A stretch of 30,239 nt of DNA, taken from the NCBI GenBank assembly GCA_964358205.1, contig CAYHNZ010000008.1, positions 1 through 30,239 of the forward strand, in the 5' to 3' direction. This document shows positions 1-6,548 of the stretch, piece after piece. This DNA comes from JANLIQ01 sp964358205 (lineage in GTDB: Bacteria > Patescibacteriota > UBA1384 > 2-12-FULL-50-11). The stretch's first letter is position 1. Every line of letters starts with the position of its first letter. Under the pieces are notes generated by a model. The model saw only the letters and a list, made by a program, of their open reading frames with translations. It did not search any database and was not told the DNA's origin. The position numbers and the translations under genes were made by a program.

Positions 1-599
1 ATACCGAACTCGATTTGATCAAAGAACATTTATCGTACGAGGTGCTAGGGGCAACCCGTGACGATGCGGCTGGTGAAGCTTTCGACAAAGTCGCTCGCTT
101 ACTTGGCTTGCCTTACCCGGGCGGACCAGCAATCGACCATCTGGCACGCGAAGGTAATCCGGACGCATATAAACTACCGATCTCTCTACCCGAACACGGT
201 AATTTAGAGTTTTCTTTTAGCGGCTTGAAGGCGGCAGTGGCGGGATTGGTTAGTAAACTTCCTAATCCACTACCGAGACATGTCAAAGCCGACATTGCCG
301 CTAGTTTTCAGAAAACTGTTGCCGATACGATTGCCAAGAAAACGGTTTGGGCATTGGAAGGTAACCCTGAAGTTAAATCAGTTTGTTTGGTCGGCGGCGT
401 CGCCGCTAACGAACATTTGCGGGTTCGACTGGAACAGGCCGTTCATACTTTCAATCCAGAGATCAAGTTTTTTGTCCCTGAACTAAAATACTGCACCGAC
501 AATGCTGCGATGATCGGAGCGGCAGCCGTTTTCCATGCGCTGTACGGTCAGCCGACGCCGTGGCAGGATATGATTGCGGATCCGAATTTGTCGCTCTGA
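1..599 (+). CDS. tsaD: tRNA threonylcarbamoyladenosine synthase TsaD, 3' part only
   Basis: This is the C-terminal half of TsaD, the ATPase subunit that, with TsaB/TsaE, transfers the threonylcarbamoyl group to A37 of ANN-decoding tRNAs in the cytoplasm. The frame is open from base 3, so the gene begins outside the window. Visible family features are GATRDDAAGEAFDKVARLLG followed by PYPGGPAID, the LEFSFSGLKAAV segment, the glycine-rich VCLVGGVAANEHLR nucleotide-binding stretch, and the terminal YCTDNAAMIGAAA motif with its metal-binding Asp. It ends with TGA at 597-599. hicB starts 38 bases downstream. Identity is secure; only the N-terminal part with the metal-binding histidines is missing, because of the window edge. 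Confidence 0.95.
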   Translation, partial: TELDLIKEHLSYEVLGATRDDAAGEAFDKVARLLGLPYPGGPAIDHLAREGNPDAYKLPISLPEHGNLEFSFSGLKAAVAGLVSKLPNPLPRHVKADIAASFQKTVADTIAKKTVWALEGNPEVKSVCLVGGVAANEHLRVRLEQAVHTFNPEIKFFVPELKYCTDNAAMIGAAAVFHALYGQPTPWQDMIADPNLSL

Positions 600-601
600 C
601 A

Positions 602-637
602 TACAAACGGGTTCCTTCTGGGTGTACAATAGCTTCA
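602..637 (+). promoter_or_regulatory. candidate promoter of hicBA with near-zero leader
   Basis: A TACAAT -10-like hexamer at 625-630 ends seven bases before the hicB ATG at 638. No convincing -35 hexamer lies at the matching distance, and there is no Shine-Dalgarno sequence before the ATG. If the -10 is real, transcription would start at or next to the start codon. This is inference from position and sequence only. Confidence 0.35.
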
Positions 638-910
638 ATGAAAGCTGAAGCAACTAGCTACACTACTGTTATCAACCGAGAGAAGCGGCTTGGCACCGAG
701 GAGGTTTGCTATACGGCCTATGTACCAGTTTTAGGAGTTGCTACTGAAGCCGATACCGCCGATAAAGCCCAGCAGGCGATTGAGGAGCTCGTTAATTTTC
801 ATCTCGAATCGCTGGCCGAAGAAGGCATTGAGGTACCGATCGAAAGTCCTCGGTCGCTAGTAACGACTTTTCGAGCCGAACTTCCAGCCGGGGCGAAGAT
901 TAGTCGCTAG
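638..910 (+). CDS. hicB: HicB-family antitoxin
   Basis: A 90-residue protein of the HicB antitoxin family, which binds and neutralises the HicA mRNA-cleaving toxin and often represses its own operon. The N-terminal strands (YTTVINREKR, CYTAYVPVLGVATEADTADKAQQAIEELVNFHLESLAEEGIEVP) match the partially degraded RNase-H-like HicB fold. An upstream ATG at 560 is in frame, but it lies inside tsaD and would add a non-homologous stretch. The start at 638 gives the usual family length and lies just after a -10-like element. The hicA ATG follows three bases after the stop, so the pair is translated together. The order here is antitoxin first. No separate DNA-binding domain is visible at the C-terminus. 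Confidence 0.85.
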   Translation: MKAEATSYTTVINREKRLGTEEVCYTAYVPVLGVATEADTADKAQQAIEELVNFHLESLAEEGIEVPIESPRSLVTTFRAELPAGAKISR

Positions 911-913
911 CTA

Positions 914-1141
914 ATGGGGCTTGGGCAAATCAAGCCATTGCAGTTGTCAAAGTTTTTTCAGAGAATGGGTTTTGTAATTTCCAGACAGTCCGGTAGCCAC
1001 CAGCGCTTGAAGCATTCCGATGGTCGGGGAATTACAATAGCCATACACAACCAACCGATCGCTCCTGGCACGCTACGAGCAATTTTGCGCCAAGCGGAAA
1101 TGACTCAAGACCAATTTCAAAAACACTGGAAAAAGAATTGA
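914..1141 (+). CDS. hicA: HicA-family toxin (mRNA interferase)
   Basis: A 75-residue HicA toxin, a double-stranded-RNA-binding-like fold that cleaves mRNA independently of the ribosome when not bound by HicB. The hallmark order is present: LSKFFQRMGFVISRQSGSHQRLKH with the catalytic histidine at about residue 29, then ITIAIHNQPIAPGTLRAILRQAEMT. The protein is intact and of normal length, so the module is probably functional. It ends in TGA at 1139-1141. It sits between tsaD and valS, two housekeeping genes. Confidence 0.9.
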   Translation: MGLGQIKPLQLSKFFQRMGFVISRQSGSHQRLKHSDGRGITIAIHNQPIAPGTLRAILRQAEMTQDQFQKHWKKN

Positions 1142-1193
1142 TGACAATGATAATTGAAGAATTGTAAATTATATGAAAACTGAAAATTGATAA
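1142..1193 (+). repeat. AT-rich GAAAATTGATAA-type spacer repeat before valS
   Basis: The short hicA-valS spacer is built of near-repeats of ATGAAAACTGAAAATTGATAA and ATGAAAATTGATAA. The last unit provides the valS start codon and its first codons (ATG AAA ATT GAT). The same low-complexity vocabulary occurs before yidC at 28010-28070. No clear Shine-Dalgarno sequence is present. Confidence 0.5.
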
Positions 1194-3443
1194 ATGAAAA
1201 TTGATAACATCCCCACTCGCTACGATCACTCAAAAGAACCGGATATTTACGCTCGGTGGGAAGCCGAGGGGCTGTTTGTGCCGACAGGTAAGGGTGAGCC
1301 GTACTCGATCGTTATTCCACCACCGAATGTCACTGGCGACTTGCACCTCGGTCACGCTCTGACCTACGGCATTCAGGACACCATCGCCCGACATCAAAGG
1401 CGCCTCGGTAAAGATGTCTTGGTTTTGCCCGGCATGGATCACGCCGCCATTGCTGTTCAGGCCTTGGTGGAAAAGAAAATTCAAAAAGAAAAAGGATTAA
1501 GTCGTAGCCAGATTGGACGAGAGAAATTCTTGGAAGAAGTCTGGGAGTGGATCGATCATTACATGCCACGCATGCGTACCTCCCTCGAGCGATTAGGCCT
1601 ATCGGCTGACTGGAACCGGTTTCGTTTTACCATGGACGAGCACTCAAAACTGGCTGTTCGAACTGCCTTCGTTCGTCTCTATGAGAAGGGGCTAATCTAC
1701 AAATCCGAGCTAATAATTAATTGGGATCCGAAGATGCAGACCACTATTTCTGATGACGAGATTGAATACATTGAGGAAACCACACCTTTTTATACTTTTA
1801 AGTTTGGCCTCTTTGAGATTAGTACTGCTAGGCCAGAAACCAAGTTCGGCGATAAATATATTGTTATGCACCCGGCCGACAAAAGATTTTCTAAATATAA
1901 GGACGGCGACACCTTCGATTGCGAATGGATCAACGGCAAGATTACAGCCACAATAATAAAGGACGAGGCGGTTGACCCAGAGTTTGGCACTGGGGTAATG
2001 ACAATTACTCCCTGGCACGACAAAACAGACTTTGAGATTGCTACTCGCCATCAACTAGACAAGGTTCAGGTGATCGACCAATTCGGCAAGCTCCTGCCGA
2101 TCGCTGGCGAGTTTGCCGGCCGGAAAATCGCTGAAGCCAGACCAGATATTGTGCAGAAGCTTAAAGACAAAGGCCTACTCGTCAAAGTGGACGAGAACTA
2201 CCGTCACCGAGTTGCCGTCAGCTATAGAGGTGGCGGTAAAATTGAGCCACAGATCCTACCGCAGTGGTTCATGAAGGCGACCGCTGTTAAAGAAGCGGCG
2301 ATTAAGGCCGTTAAGTCCGGCGAGATTAAATTTACCCCAAAGAATTTGGAAAAGCTCTACTTTCATTGGCTCAAAAACCTTCACGACTGGTGTATCTCTC
2401 GTCAGCTCTGGTGGGGACACGAACTGCCTGTTTGGTACTGCCAAACCAGGCAGTCGGCTAGCAGCAGTCAGCAATCAGCAGAGACGGAAATGCCGAAAGC
2501 CGAAAGCCGAAAGCTAAAAGCTGACACATTCGTCGTTGCCCTAGAAAAGCCGAAGGTCTGCCCGATTTGTGGGGACTGCGAAATGAAACAGGACGAGGAT
2601 GTTCTCGATACTTGGTTCTCGGCTGGATTGTGGCCGTTCTCCACCTTGGGTTGGCCCAACAGCGAAGCACCAGATTTGCAGCGCTACTTCCCAACAAGTT
2701 TCCTTGAGACAGCCCCGGAGATTATCTTCTTCTGGGTGGCGAGGATGATTATGTTAAGCGAGGCTCTCACCAGTAAGATTCCTTTCAAGCAAGTTTATTT
2801 CCATGGTTTCATTCTCGACGAAACTGGCGCCAAGATGAGCAAAAGCAAGGGCAATGTAATGGACCCGATGGTGATGATAGATAAATACGGTTCGGACGCC
2901 TTGCGAATGAGTTTGCTGGGCGGTAACTCGCCGGGAACACCGCAACGGTACTCGGAGCAGAAAATTCTCAAGTATCGTAATTTTGCGACGAAGATATGGA
3001 ACGCGAGTCGCTTCGTTGCCGAAGCGACGGCAGATCAGCCGTCAGCAATCAGCAGTCAGCTAAAGACGGGGACGAAATCAAATGCTGATAGCCGAGAGCT
3101 GAAAGCTGAAAGCTGGGTGCTGCCAAGCACCCTCGACCATACGGAAGAAGAATTTTTCAAGAAGCTCGACAAGCTCGAGGTCAAGAATGAGAAGAATTTC
3201 ACCGCCCTGAAACTGTCCGTTGCCCTTGAAGAGCTGTACGAATTCTTCTGGCATGATTTTGCTGATCAGTTCTTGGAATATGAAAAATCCGCCATTCGCG
3301 AAGCCGAAAGCCCCGAACGGGTCGAGCAAGCTAGGTCCTGCCTATTGGTCGCCTTGAAACGCCAACTGACTATCCTGTCGGACTTCGCCCCATTTCTTGT
3401 CGATACAATCGAGAAAGAGATACTGAATGAAAATCGAAATTGA
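1194..3443 (+). CDS. valS: valyl-tRNA synthetase (short form, with two in-frame repeat insertions)
   Basis: Class I aminoacyl-tRNA synthetase that charges tRNA-Val in the cytoplasm. The HIGH-type motif is PPNVTGDLHLGHAL (HLGH near residue 51) and the KMSKS loop is near residue 547 (GAKMSKSKGNVMDP). Between them lie the editing-domain signature (STARPETKFGD) and CISRQLWWGHELPVWYC. At 749 residues it is shorter than the 880-950 of typical bacterial ValRS, and it ends after the anticodon-binding domain without the C-terminal coiled coil. Two stretches, about residues 421-444 and 615-641, are rich in Ser, Lys and Glu and are encoded by AGCTGAAAGCTGA-type repeats. The first sits inside the cysteine-rich zinc-knuckle region (WYC to CPICGDC). 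The start ATG lies inside an AT repeat. The next gene overlaps the end by 17 bases. Confidence 0.96.
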   Translation: MKIDNIPTRYDHSKEPDIYARWEAEGLFVPTGKGEPYSIVIPPPNVTGDLHLGHALTYGIQDTIARHQRRLGKDVLVLPGMDHAAIAVQALVEKKIQKEKGLSRSQIGREKFLEEVWEWIDHYMPRMRTSLERLGLSADWNRFRFTMDEHSKLAVRTAFVRLYEKGLIYKSELIINWDPKMQTTISDDEIEYIEETTPFYTFKFGLFEISTARPETKFGDKYIVMHPADKRFSKYKDGDTFDCEWINGKITATIIKDEAVDPEFGTGVMTITPWHDKTDFEIATRHQLDKVQVIDQFGKLLPIAGEFAGRKIAEARPDIVQKLKDKGLLVKVDENYRHRVAVSYRGGGKIEPQILPQWFMKATAVKEAAIKAVKSGEIKFTPKNLEKLYFHWLKNLHDWCISRQLWWGHELPVWYCQTRQSASSSQQSAETEMPKAESRKLKADTFVVALEKPKVCPICGDCEMKQDEDVLDTWFSAGLWPFSTLGWPNSEAPDLQRYFPTSFLETAPEIIFFWVARMIMLSEALTSKIPFKQVYFHGFILDETGAKMSKSKGNVMDPMVMIDKYGSDALRMSLLGGNSPGTPQRYSEQKILKYRNFATKIWNASRFVAEATADQPSAISSQLKTGTKSNADSRELKAESWVLPSTLDHTEEEFFKKLDKLEVKNEKNFTALKLSVALEELYEFFWHDFADQFLEYEKSAIREAESPERVEQARSCLLVALKRQLTILSDFAPFLVDTIEKEILNENRN
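2453..2525 (+). repeat. in-frame AGCTGAA-type repeat inside valS (copy 1)
   Basis: The stretch contains GTCAGCAATCAGCAG, a short unrelated part, then GCCGAAAGCCGAAAGC and AAGCTAAAAGCTGAC. GTCAGC at 2467-2472 is the reverse complement of GCTGAC at 2520-2525, so the ends can pair. The reading frame of valS continues through it, encoding a Ser/Gln/Glu/Lys-rich linker. It shares its left end and its right-end units with the copy at 3041-3116. Confidence 0.7.
3041..3116 (+). repeat. in-frame AGCTGAA-type repeat inside valS (copy 2)
   Basis: This copy begins with GTCAGCAATCAGCAG, exactly as copy 1 does at 2467, and ends with GAGAGCTGAAAGCTGAAAGC. The middle contains a GACGGGGACGAAAT segment resembling GACGGAAAT of copy 1. 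A 9-bp hairpin (GTCGCTTCG / CGAAGCGAC, 3007-3028) lies just before it. The repeat is in frame with valS and sits between the conserved IWNASRF segment and the anticodon-binding domain. Confidence 0.7.
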
Positions 3444-3888
3444 CCAGAGCGGGAAGCTAGAACGGACAAGTATCCCTACGGCAGTTGGTATCTCTAATGG
3501 CCTTTCGGTCACTCTCTTTATATCTTCAACGGAGAAAAAAGTTATCCAACGACATTTTCGAAACATAAAGAAACCCAAGCTGTTCTCCATACTAACCTTT
3601 TCGGTTTTAATTACTCTGGGTCTAGCCCTACTTAAAAAGAAGAAATTCAGCGAGATTGTTATTGATAGAGAATATCCCGGCTATGAGAATATCGTTTGCG
3701 AACAGGTTAAGTTTTTTTGCTCGCTTAGGGGAATTGAGATCGAGAATATTTACGTCAAAGAGGTTGGGAGAAAATCCAATTCTCATTGGGCGGCGTTAGG
3801 TGCTTATCGTGACAAGAAACAGGCGACAGAAATGAAAGCTAAGGATATAATCGAGGAGCTAAAAAACAAAAAACCGAGGAGTGCTTAA
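3427..3888 (+). CDS. conserved-looking protein of unknown function, IDREYPG motif
   Basis: A 153-residue protein that I cannot assign to a named family. It begins MKIEIDQSGKLE, has a basic segment (KKVIQRHFRNIKKPKLF), a hydrophobic stretch (SILTFSVLITLGLALL, about residues 54-69), then VIDREYPGYENIV, and ends with GRKSNSHWAALGAYRDKKQA. The alternation of an acidic strand (EIDQSG), a second acidic strand (VIDREYPG) and a basic K-S-N-x-H motif recalls RNase-H-like folds, but this is only an impression. It starts 17 bases inside valS, with a purine-rich stretch (GAGAAAGAGA) before the ATG, and so is probably translationally coupled to it. It ends in TAA at 3886-3888. Confidence 0.7.
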   Translation: MKIEIDQSGKLERTSIPTAVGISNGLSVTLFISSTEKKVIQRHFRNIKKPKLFSILTFSVLITLGLALLKKKKFSEIVIDREYPGYENIVCEQVKFFCSLRGIEIENIYVKEVGRKSNSHWAALGAYRDKKQATEMKAKDIIEELKNKKPRSA

Positions 3889-3974
3889 GAAACGACTTTC
3901 ACGTTTGGTCGGCACCCTACCCGGTTTTGTAAGCTAAAAATATCAAATTCAACTAAAAATGTCAAGGGTAAATA

Positions 3975-4328
3975 ATGTCTAACCGGTTCTGGTTCTACCT
4001 GGCGTCAATCGTAATCGTTGCCGGATTGTATTCCTGGCGAATTGCGACCGTTAACGCCATTAATAACGAGATTGGTCGGATCGAACAAGCAAGCCAGCAG
4101 GAGCGAGTCAAAAATATCACTCGCTATGTCGCCAGCCAAACCGACGAACGAAAATTGGTCGGCTTGGCCAAGCGATTGAAAAACAGCGACCAAGAAACCC
4201 TGCGGATTATCATCGATCGCGCCTATGCGCTCAACCCTGGCTCACGCGATATCACTCTACTAGCCAGCCAGTTCCACCCCGAACTCAAGGCTAGGGTTCT
4301 GGAGCTTGACCCGTTATATAAAGAATAA
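3975..4328 (+). CDS. small membrane-anchored protein, unknown function
   Basis: A 117-residue protein with one N-terminal membrane segment (FWFYLASIVIVAGLYSW, about residues 5-21) followed by a charged, mostly helical region rich in Glu, Arg and Gln (INNEIGRIEQASQQERVKNITRYV). The rest could form helical-repeat-like packing (LVGLAKRLKNSDQETLRIIIDRAYALNPGSRDITLLASQFHPELKARVLEL). An AAGGG sequence before the ATG is a plausible ribosome binding site. The N-in/C-out topology is inferred from the lack of positive charge after the segment. No family recognised. It converges with the secreted-protein gene on the other strand. Confidence 0.65.
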   Translation: MSNRFWFYLASIVIVAGLYSWRIATVNAINNEIGRIEQASQQERVKNITRYVASQTDERKLVGLAKRLKNSDQETLRIIIDRAYALNPGSRDITLLASQFHPELKARVLELDPLYKE

Positions 4329-4331
4329 AAA

Positions 4332-4357
4332 TGGGTCGAGACACCTGCCTCGACCCA
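4332..4357 (-). terminator. Rho-independent terminator, oriented for the leftward gene
   Basis: A perfect 8-bp stem GGGTCGAG / CTCGACCC (4333-4340 and 4349-4356) closes an 8-base loop, extended by a T-A pair. Read leftward it is followed by ATTTTTATTC, a U-rich tail; read rightward it has no T-run. It therefore terminates the 4370-4927 gene and may also weakly stop the rightward gene that ends at 4328. Confidence 0.8.
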
Positions 4358-4369
4358 CGGGTCATTGGT

Positions 4370-4927
4370 CTAATATTTAAAGTTTAGACGCTCGCCCGCT
4401 TGGTTGAAATAGCCAGGCGGCTTCTTGGTTAGGTCGTAACGGACGCCCAACCAAAAGACACGCATGCCAGCAGGAGCCGTCGGTTCGAGTTTATAGTAGC
4501 CGCTCTCGGCCTTGGTTAGTACGGCATAGGTCTTGTCGTACCAAATCATATCTTTGGTACCCTTTCGGCTCTCAAAGAGCATCTTCTTGTCTTCCATGAC
4601 GATCCGGTCTTTCTCCCGATACCAGACGCCGCTTTTCTTGAACTCGTTGCCCCAGGTCCAGCCGCTCCAGAGGTATGTACCCTTGGCACTGAACACTATC
4701 TCCTGGTAGCCCATCTGGTACATCTCTTTTTGGTGATCGCGGGCTCCCTGCAGACCCGCGAAGACCATTCCCCATTTGCCGACGGGCGGCTTGGCGACCA
4801 TCGGAGTAGTGGCGCTGGCCGCAACCGCAGCGGCCCGGGCGTCAGTCGAATGAGTAGTAGTATTGGCGGCCATGCCGCTCACGACCAAACAGACAGCCAA
4901 AGTCTTGGCTAGCATCATTTTGTTCAT
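4370..4927 (-). CDS. secreted protein with signal peptide, unknown function
   Basis: A 185-residue protein beginning MNKMMLAKTLAVCLVVSGMAANTTTHSTDARAAA in outline: a short basic start, a hydrophobic core and Ala-rich cleavage options, i.e. a Sec signal peptide, followed by an Ala/Thr linker. The mature part has many aromatic residues (YLWSGWTWGNEF, GVWYREKDRIVM, DMIWYDKTYAVL, VFWLGVRYDL) with strand-like alternation, suggesting a beta-rich extracytoplasmic domain. A GTG at 4933 lies directly against the GGAGAA ribosome binding site, so the ATG at 4927, eight bases after GGAG, is the better start. It has its own promoter (TATAAT, 4961-4966) and terminator. The function is not recognisable. Confidence 0.75.
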   Translation of the reverse strand: MNKMMLAKTLAVCLVVSGMAANTTTHSTDARAAAVAASATTPMVAKPPVGKWGMVFAGLQGARDHQKEMYQMGYQEIVFSAKGTYLWSGWTWGNEFKKSGVWYREKDRIVMEDKKMLFESRKGTKDMIWYDKTYAVLTKAESGYYKLEPTAPAGMRVFWLGVRYDLTKKPPGYFNQAGERLNFKY

Positions 4928-4949
4928 TTGCACTTCTCCGTTCCAAATT

Positions 4950-4990
4950 GGAGCAACTGTATTATACTCGATATTTCTAGCTAATTCTTA
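4950..4990 (-). promoter_or_regulatory. promoter of the leftward secreted-protein gene
   Basis: On the minus strand a perfect TATAAT lies at 4966-4961, giving a predicted start near 4955 and a leader of about 28 bases that contains the GGAGAA ribosome binding site. No strong -35 hexamer is evident at 16-18 bases. This is the conventional leadered arrangement, unlike the toxin-antitoxin promoters nearby. Confidence 0.6.
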
Positions 4991-5044
4991 ATCAAACGCC
5001 CTGCGGCAAGCTGACGGGGTACCTCGTTTAATTAACTCATCAAT

Positions 5045-5082
5045 TTGACATTTTTAAAATCTGACATATACTAAAATTGTCA
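5045..5082 (+). promoter_or_regulatory. promoter/operator of the AbrB-VapC pair
   Basis: TTGACA at 5045-5050, a 16-base spacer and TATACT at 5067-5072 form a near-consensus sigma-70-type promoter. The predicted start lies about two bases before the ATG at 5082, and no Shine-Dalgarno sequence is present. TGACA at 5062-5066 and TGTCA at 5078-5082 form an inverted repeat spanning the -10, a good candidate operator for autorepression by the AbrB-type antitoxin. Confidence 0.65.
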
Positions 5083-5348
5083 TGGCTGATTTACTTCTAC
5101 GAACAATAATGGGCAAAGACGGACGGATAGTGATACCGGCTAAAGCCAGACGACTCTTTGGGCTTGAGCCAAAAGCGGCGCTGACCGTGAGGGTATCGAG
5201 CCGTCGTCTGGTTTTGGAAAAACCGCTTGATCGATGGGAGAAACTTCAAAAAGAGCTGGCCCATATGAGCTACCCCAAAACTGGGCGGATGATTTCCGAA
5301 GAATTAATAGCCGAAAGGCGAGCCGAGGCCAAGCGCGAAGGCATTTAA
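5082..5348 (+). CDS. vapB: AbrB/MazE-type antitoxin (VapB-like)
   Basis: An 88-residue protein with an N-terminal swapped-hairpin AbrB domain (LRTIMGKDGRIVIPAKARRLFGLEPKAALTVRVSSRRLVLEKP) and a charged C-terminal tail (ISEELIAERRAEAKREG) of the sort that occupies the toxin active site. In such pairs the antitoxin binds its promoter and blocks the partner PIN-domain RNase. The gene is 18 bases upstream of vapC, so they form one transcript. The inverted repeat over its -10 element supports autoregulation. The ATG at 5082 is fixed by the AbrB domain start. Confidence 0.88.
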   Translation: MADLLLRTIMGKDGRIVIPAKARRLFGLEPKAALTVRVSSRRLVLEKPLDRWEKLQKELAHMSYPKTGRMISEELIAERRAEAKREGI

Positions 5349-5366
5349 GATCCTGACAAAATCTAA

Positions 5367-5744
5367 ATGCGGTTACTCGATTCCTCGGCGCTAATTGCCT
5401 ATGTTAACGACGAGCCGGGCGGCGAGCAGATGGCCAAATTTTTCAACGAGCCCTTGGCAATCAGCGCCGTCAATTTAACGGAATCCATTCTCAAGTTGCG
5501 ACGACTTTTCCCCAACAAAAAGTTTGGGTTGGAAACTTTTAGGAAACTCCAGCTCAAAATCCTACCCTTCCGCCAGAGCGATCTTAAGGCGTATATCGAT
5601 AACTTTTCGGGTCAGGAGAAAGATATTTCTCTCGCCGACAAAGTTTGTCTGGCCACGGCGGTGGCGAATCACTGCCCGGTCATCACCGCCGACCGGTCGT
5701 GGACGAAATTAAAATTGCCGATCGAAGTTGTTTGTATTCGCTAG
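5367..5744 (+). CDS. vapC: VapC-family PIN-domain ribonuclease toxin
   Basis: A 125-residue PIN-domain endoribonuclease; family members cut tRNA or rRNA using Mg2+ held by four acidic residues. These are visible as D5 (LLDSSALIAYVNDEPGG), E39 (NLTESILKLRR), D91 (ISLADKVCLATAVA) and D109 (VITADRSW). Length and residue order are normal, so the toxin looks intact. It is the second gene of the AbrB-VapC operon and ends in TAG at 5742-5744, only 46 bases before the next antitoxin gene. Confidence 0.9.
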   Translation: MRLLDSSALIAYVNDEPGGEQMAKFFNEPLAISAVNLTESILKLRRLFPNKKFGLETFRKLQLKILPFRQSDLKAYIDNFSGQEKDISLADKVCLATAVANHCPVITADRSWTKLKLPIEVVCIR

Positions 5745-5790
5745 TCGCCTTGACGAGTGTACATTTCGATTGTACGGTATGAAATATACA

Positions 5791-6063
5791 ATGATCATAA
5801 AAAGTATTGACGCCACGACATTACGAAACAACTTGAGCGATGCTATTAAAGAGGTCAACCGAACTGGACGGCCGCTGGTCATCAACCATCGTCGCTTGCC
5901 TAAGGCAGTGTTAATGGATATCGGCGAATACGAGGACTACCTTGCCTCGCAAGACCCAGAGTACCTCAAGACAATTACCAGAGCTCGGGCCGAAGTTAAG
6001 GCCGGTAAGGTTGTGCCTTTTGAGGAAATCTACACCAAAGTTTTTGGCTCTGTTGATAGCTAG
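5791..6063 (+). CDS. Phd/YefM-family antitoxin
   Basis: A 90-residue antitoxin: an N-terminal Phd/YefM DNA-binding fold (IDATTLRNNLSDAIKEVNRTGRPLVINHRRLPKAVLMDIGEYEDYLA) followed by a helical tail that would wrap the RelE-like toxin. In-frame starts exist at 5779 and 5791 and further upstream. The 5791 ATG gives the usual M-x-x-I-x-A-T-x-L-R start and lies about six bases after the transcription start predicted from TTGACG (5750-5755) plus a weak -10 at 5773-5778. TGTACA at 5758-5763 and TTGTACG at 5770-5776 are related half-sites that could act as operator. The toxin gene follows 14 bases later. Confidence 0.85.
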   Translation: MIIKSIDATTLRNNLSDAIKEVNRTGRPLVINHRRLPKAVLMDIGEYEDYLASQDPEYLKTITRARAEVKAGKVVPFEEIYTKVFGSVDS

Positions 6064-6077
6064 TGCCAGGCTGCTAA

Positions 6078-6344
6078 ATGGCAACCTACCAGGCCGAATT
6101 TAGTCAAATTGCCGAGAAAGAGTTCTTCAATCTCGATACCGTCGTGCAAAAGCGAGTTGCCAAAAAAATTGCCTTTTTCCTCGACCAGTCCGATCCTTTG
6201 GCTTTTGCGAAAAAATTACAGGATTTTGAGGGTGGGGACTACCGTTGGCGGGTGGGAAAGTACCGCATTATATTTGACGTGGATGAAACGCAAAAAATAA
6301 TCCTAGTTCTACACATCGACCATCGCCGTTCGGCGTACCGCTAG
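6078..6344 (+). CDS. RelE/ParE-family toxin
   Basis: An 88-residue RelE/ParE-superfamily toxin. The conserved C-terminal half is clear: DFEGGDYRWRVGKYRIIFDVDETQKIILVLHIDHRRSAYR, with the Arg-rich strand and the terminal HRR-x-x-Y typical of RelE mRNA interferases that act in the ribosomal A site. The N-terminal helices (EFSQIAEKEFFNLDTVVQKRVAKKIAFFL) fit the family. Paired with the Phd/YefM gene just upstream. It looks intact. Confidence 0.9.
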   Translation: MATYQAEFSQIAEKEFFNLDTVVQKRVAKKIAFFLDQSDPLAFAKKLQDFEGGDYRWRVGKYRIIFDVDETQKIILVLHIDHRRSAYR

Positions 6345-6548
6345 CAGCTGATACTATCTTAGGTCTGTGGGCTGTGTATATGGTATACCACATTAGATTT
6401 CCAAGAAGATTCAGGTATTGGGTTTCTTGAATTTACGGAAATTGTTTCTATTCGCAACAAAGACTAGACAGCCACCCTACACTTGTAGATGTGGTGGGCA
6501 AGCCACGCCGTCGTTGCAACTCTGGCGGGCAAGCCGTAGTATTGAAGT
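6345..6548 (+). promoter_or_regulatory. spacer with palindrome and candidate virB6 promoter
   Basis: This 204-base gap contains a perfect 10-bp palindrome TGGTATACCA (6381-6390), two copies of GGGCAAGCC about 35 bases apart (6496-6504 and 6526-6534), and a candidate promoter TTGCAA (6514-6519), 17-base spacer, TAGTAT (6537-6542). The predicted start falls on the virB6 ATG at 6549, so the transcript would be leaderless; indeed there is no Shine-Dalgarno sequence. Both hexamers are only 4/6 matches. Confidence 0.4.

Noticed and set aside
2467..3116. CRISPR array from repeated GTCAGCAATCAGCAG
   Set aside because: Only two copies 574 bases apart, in frame within valS, with no regular spacers.
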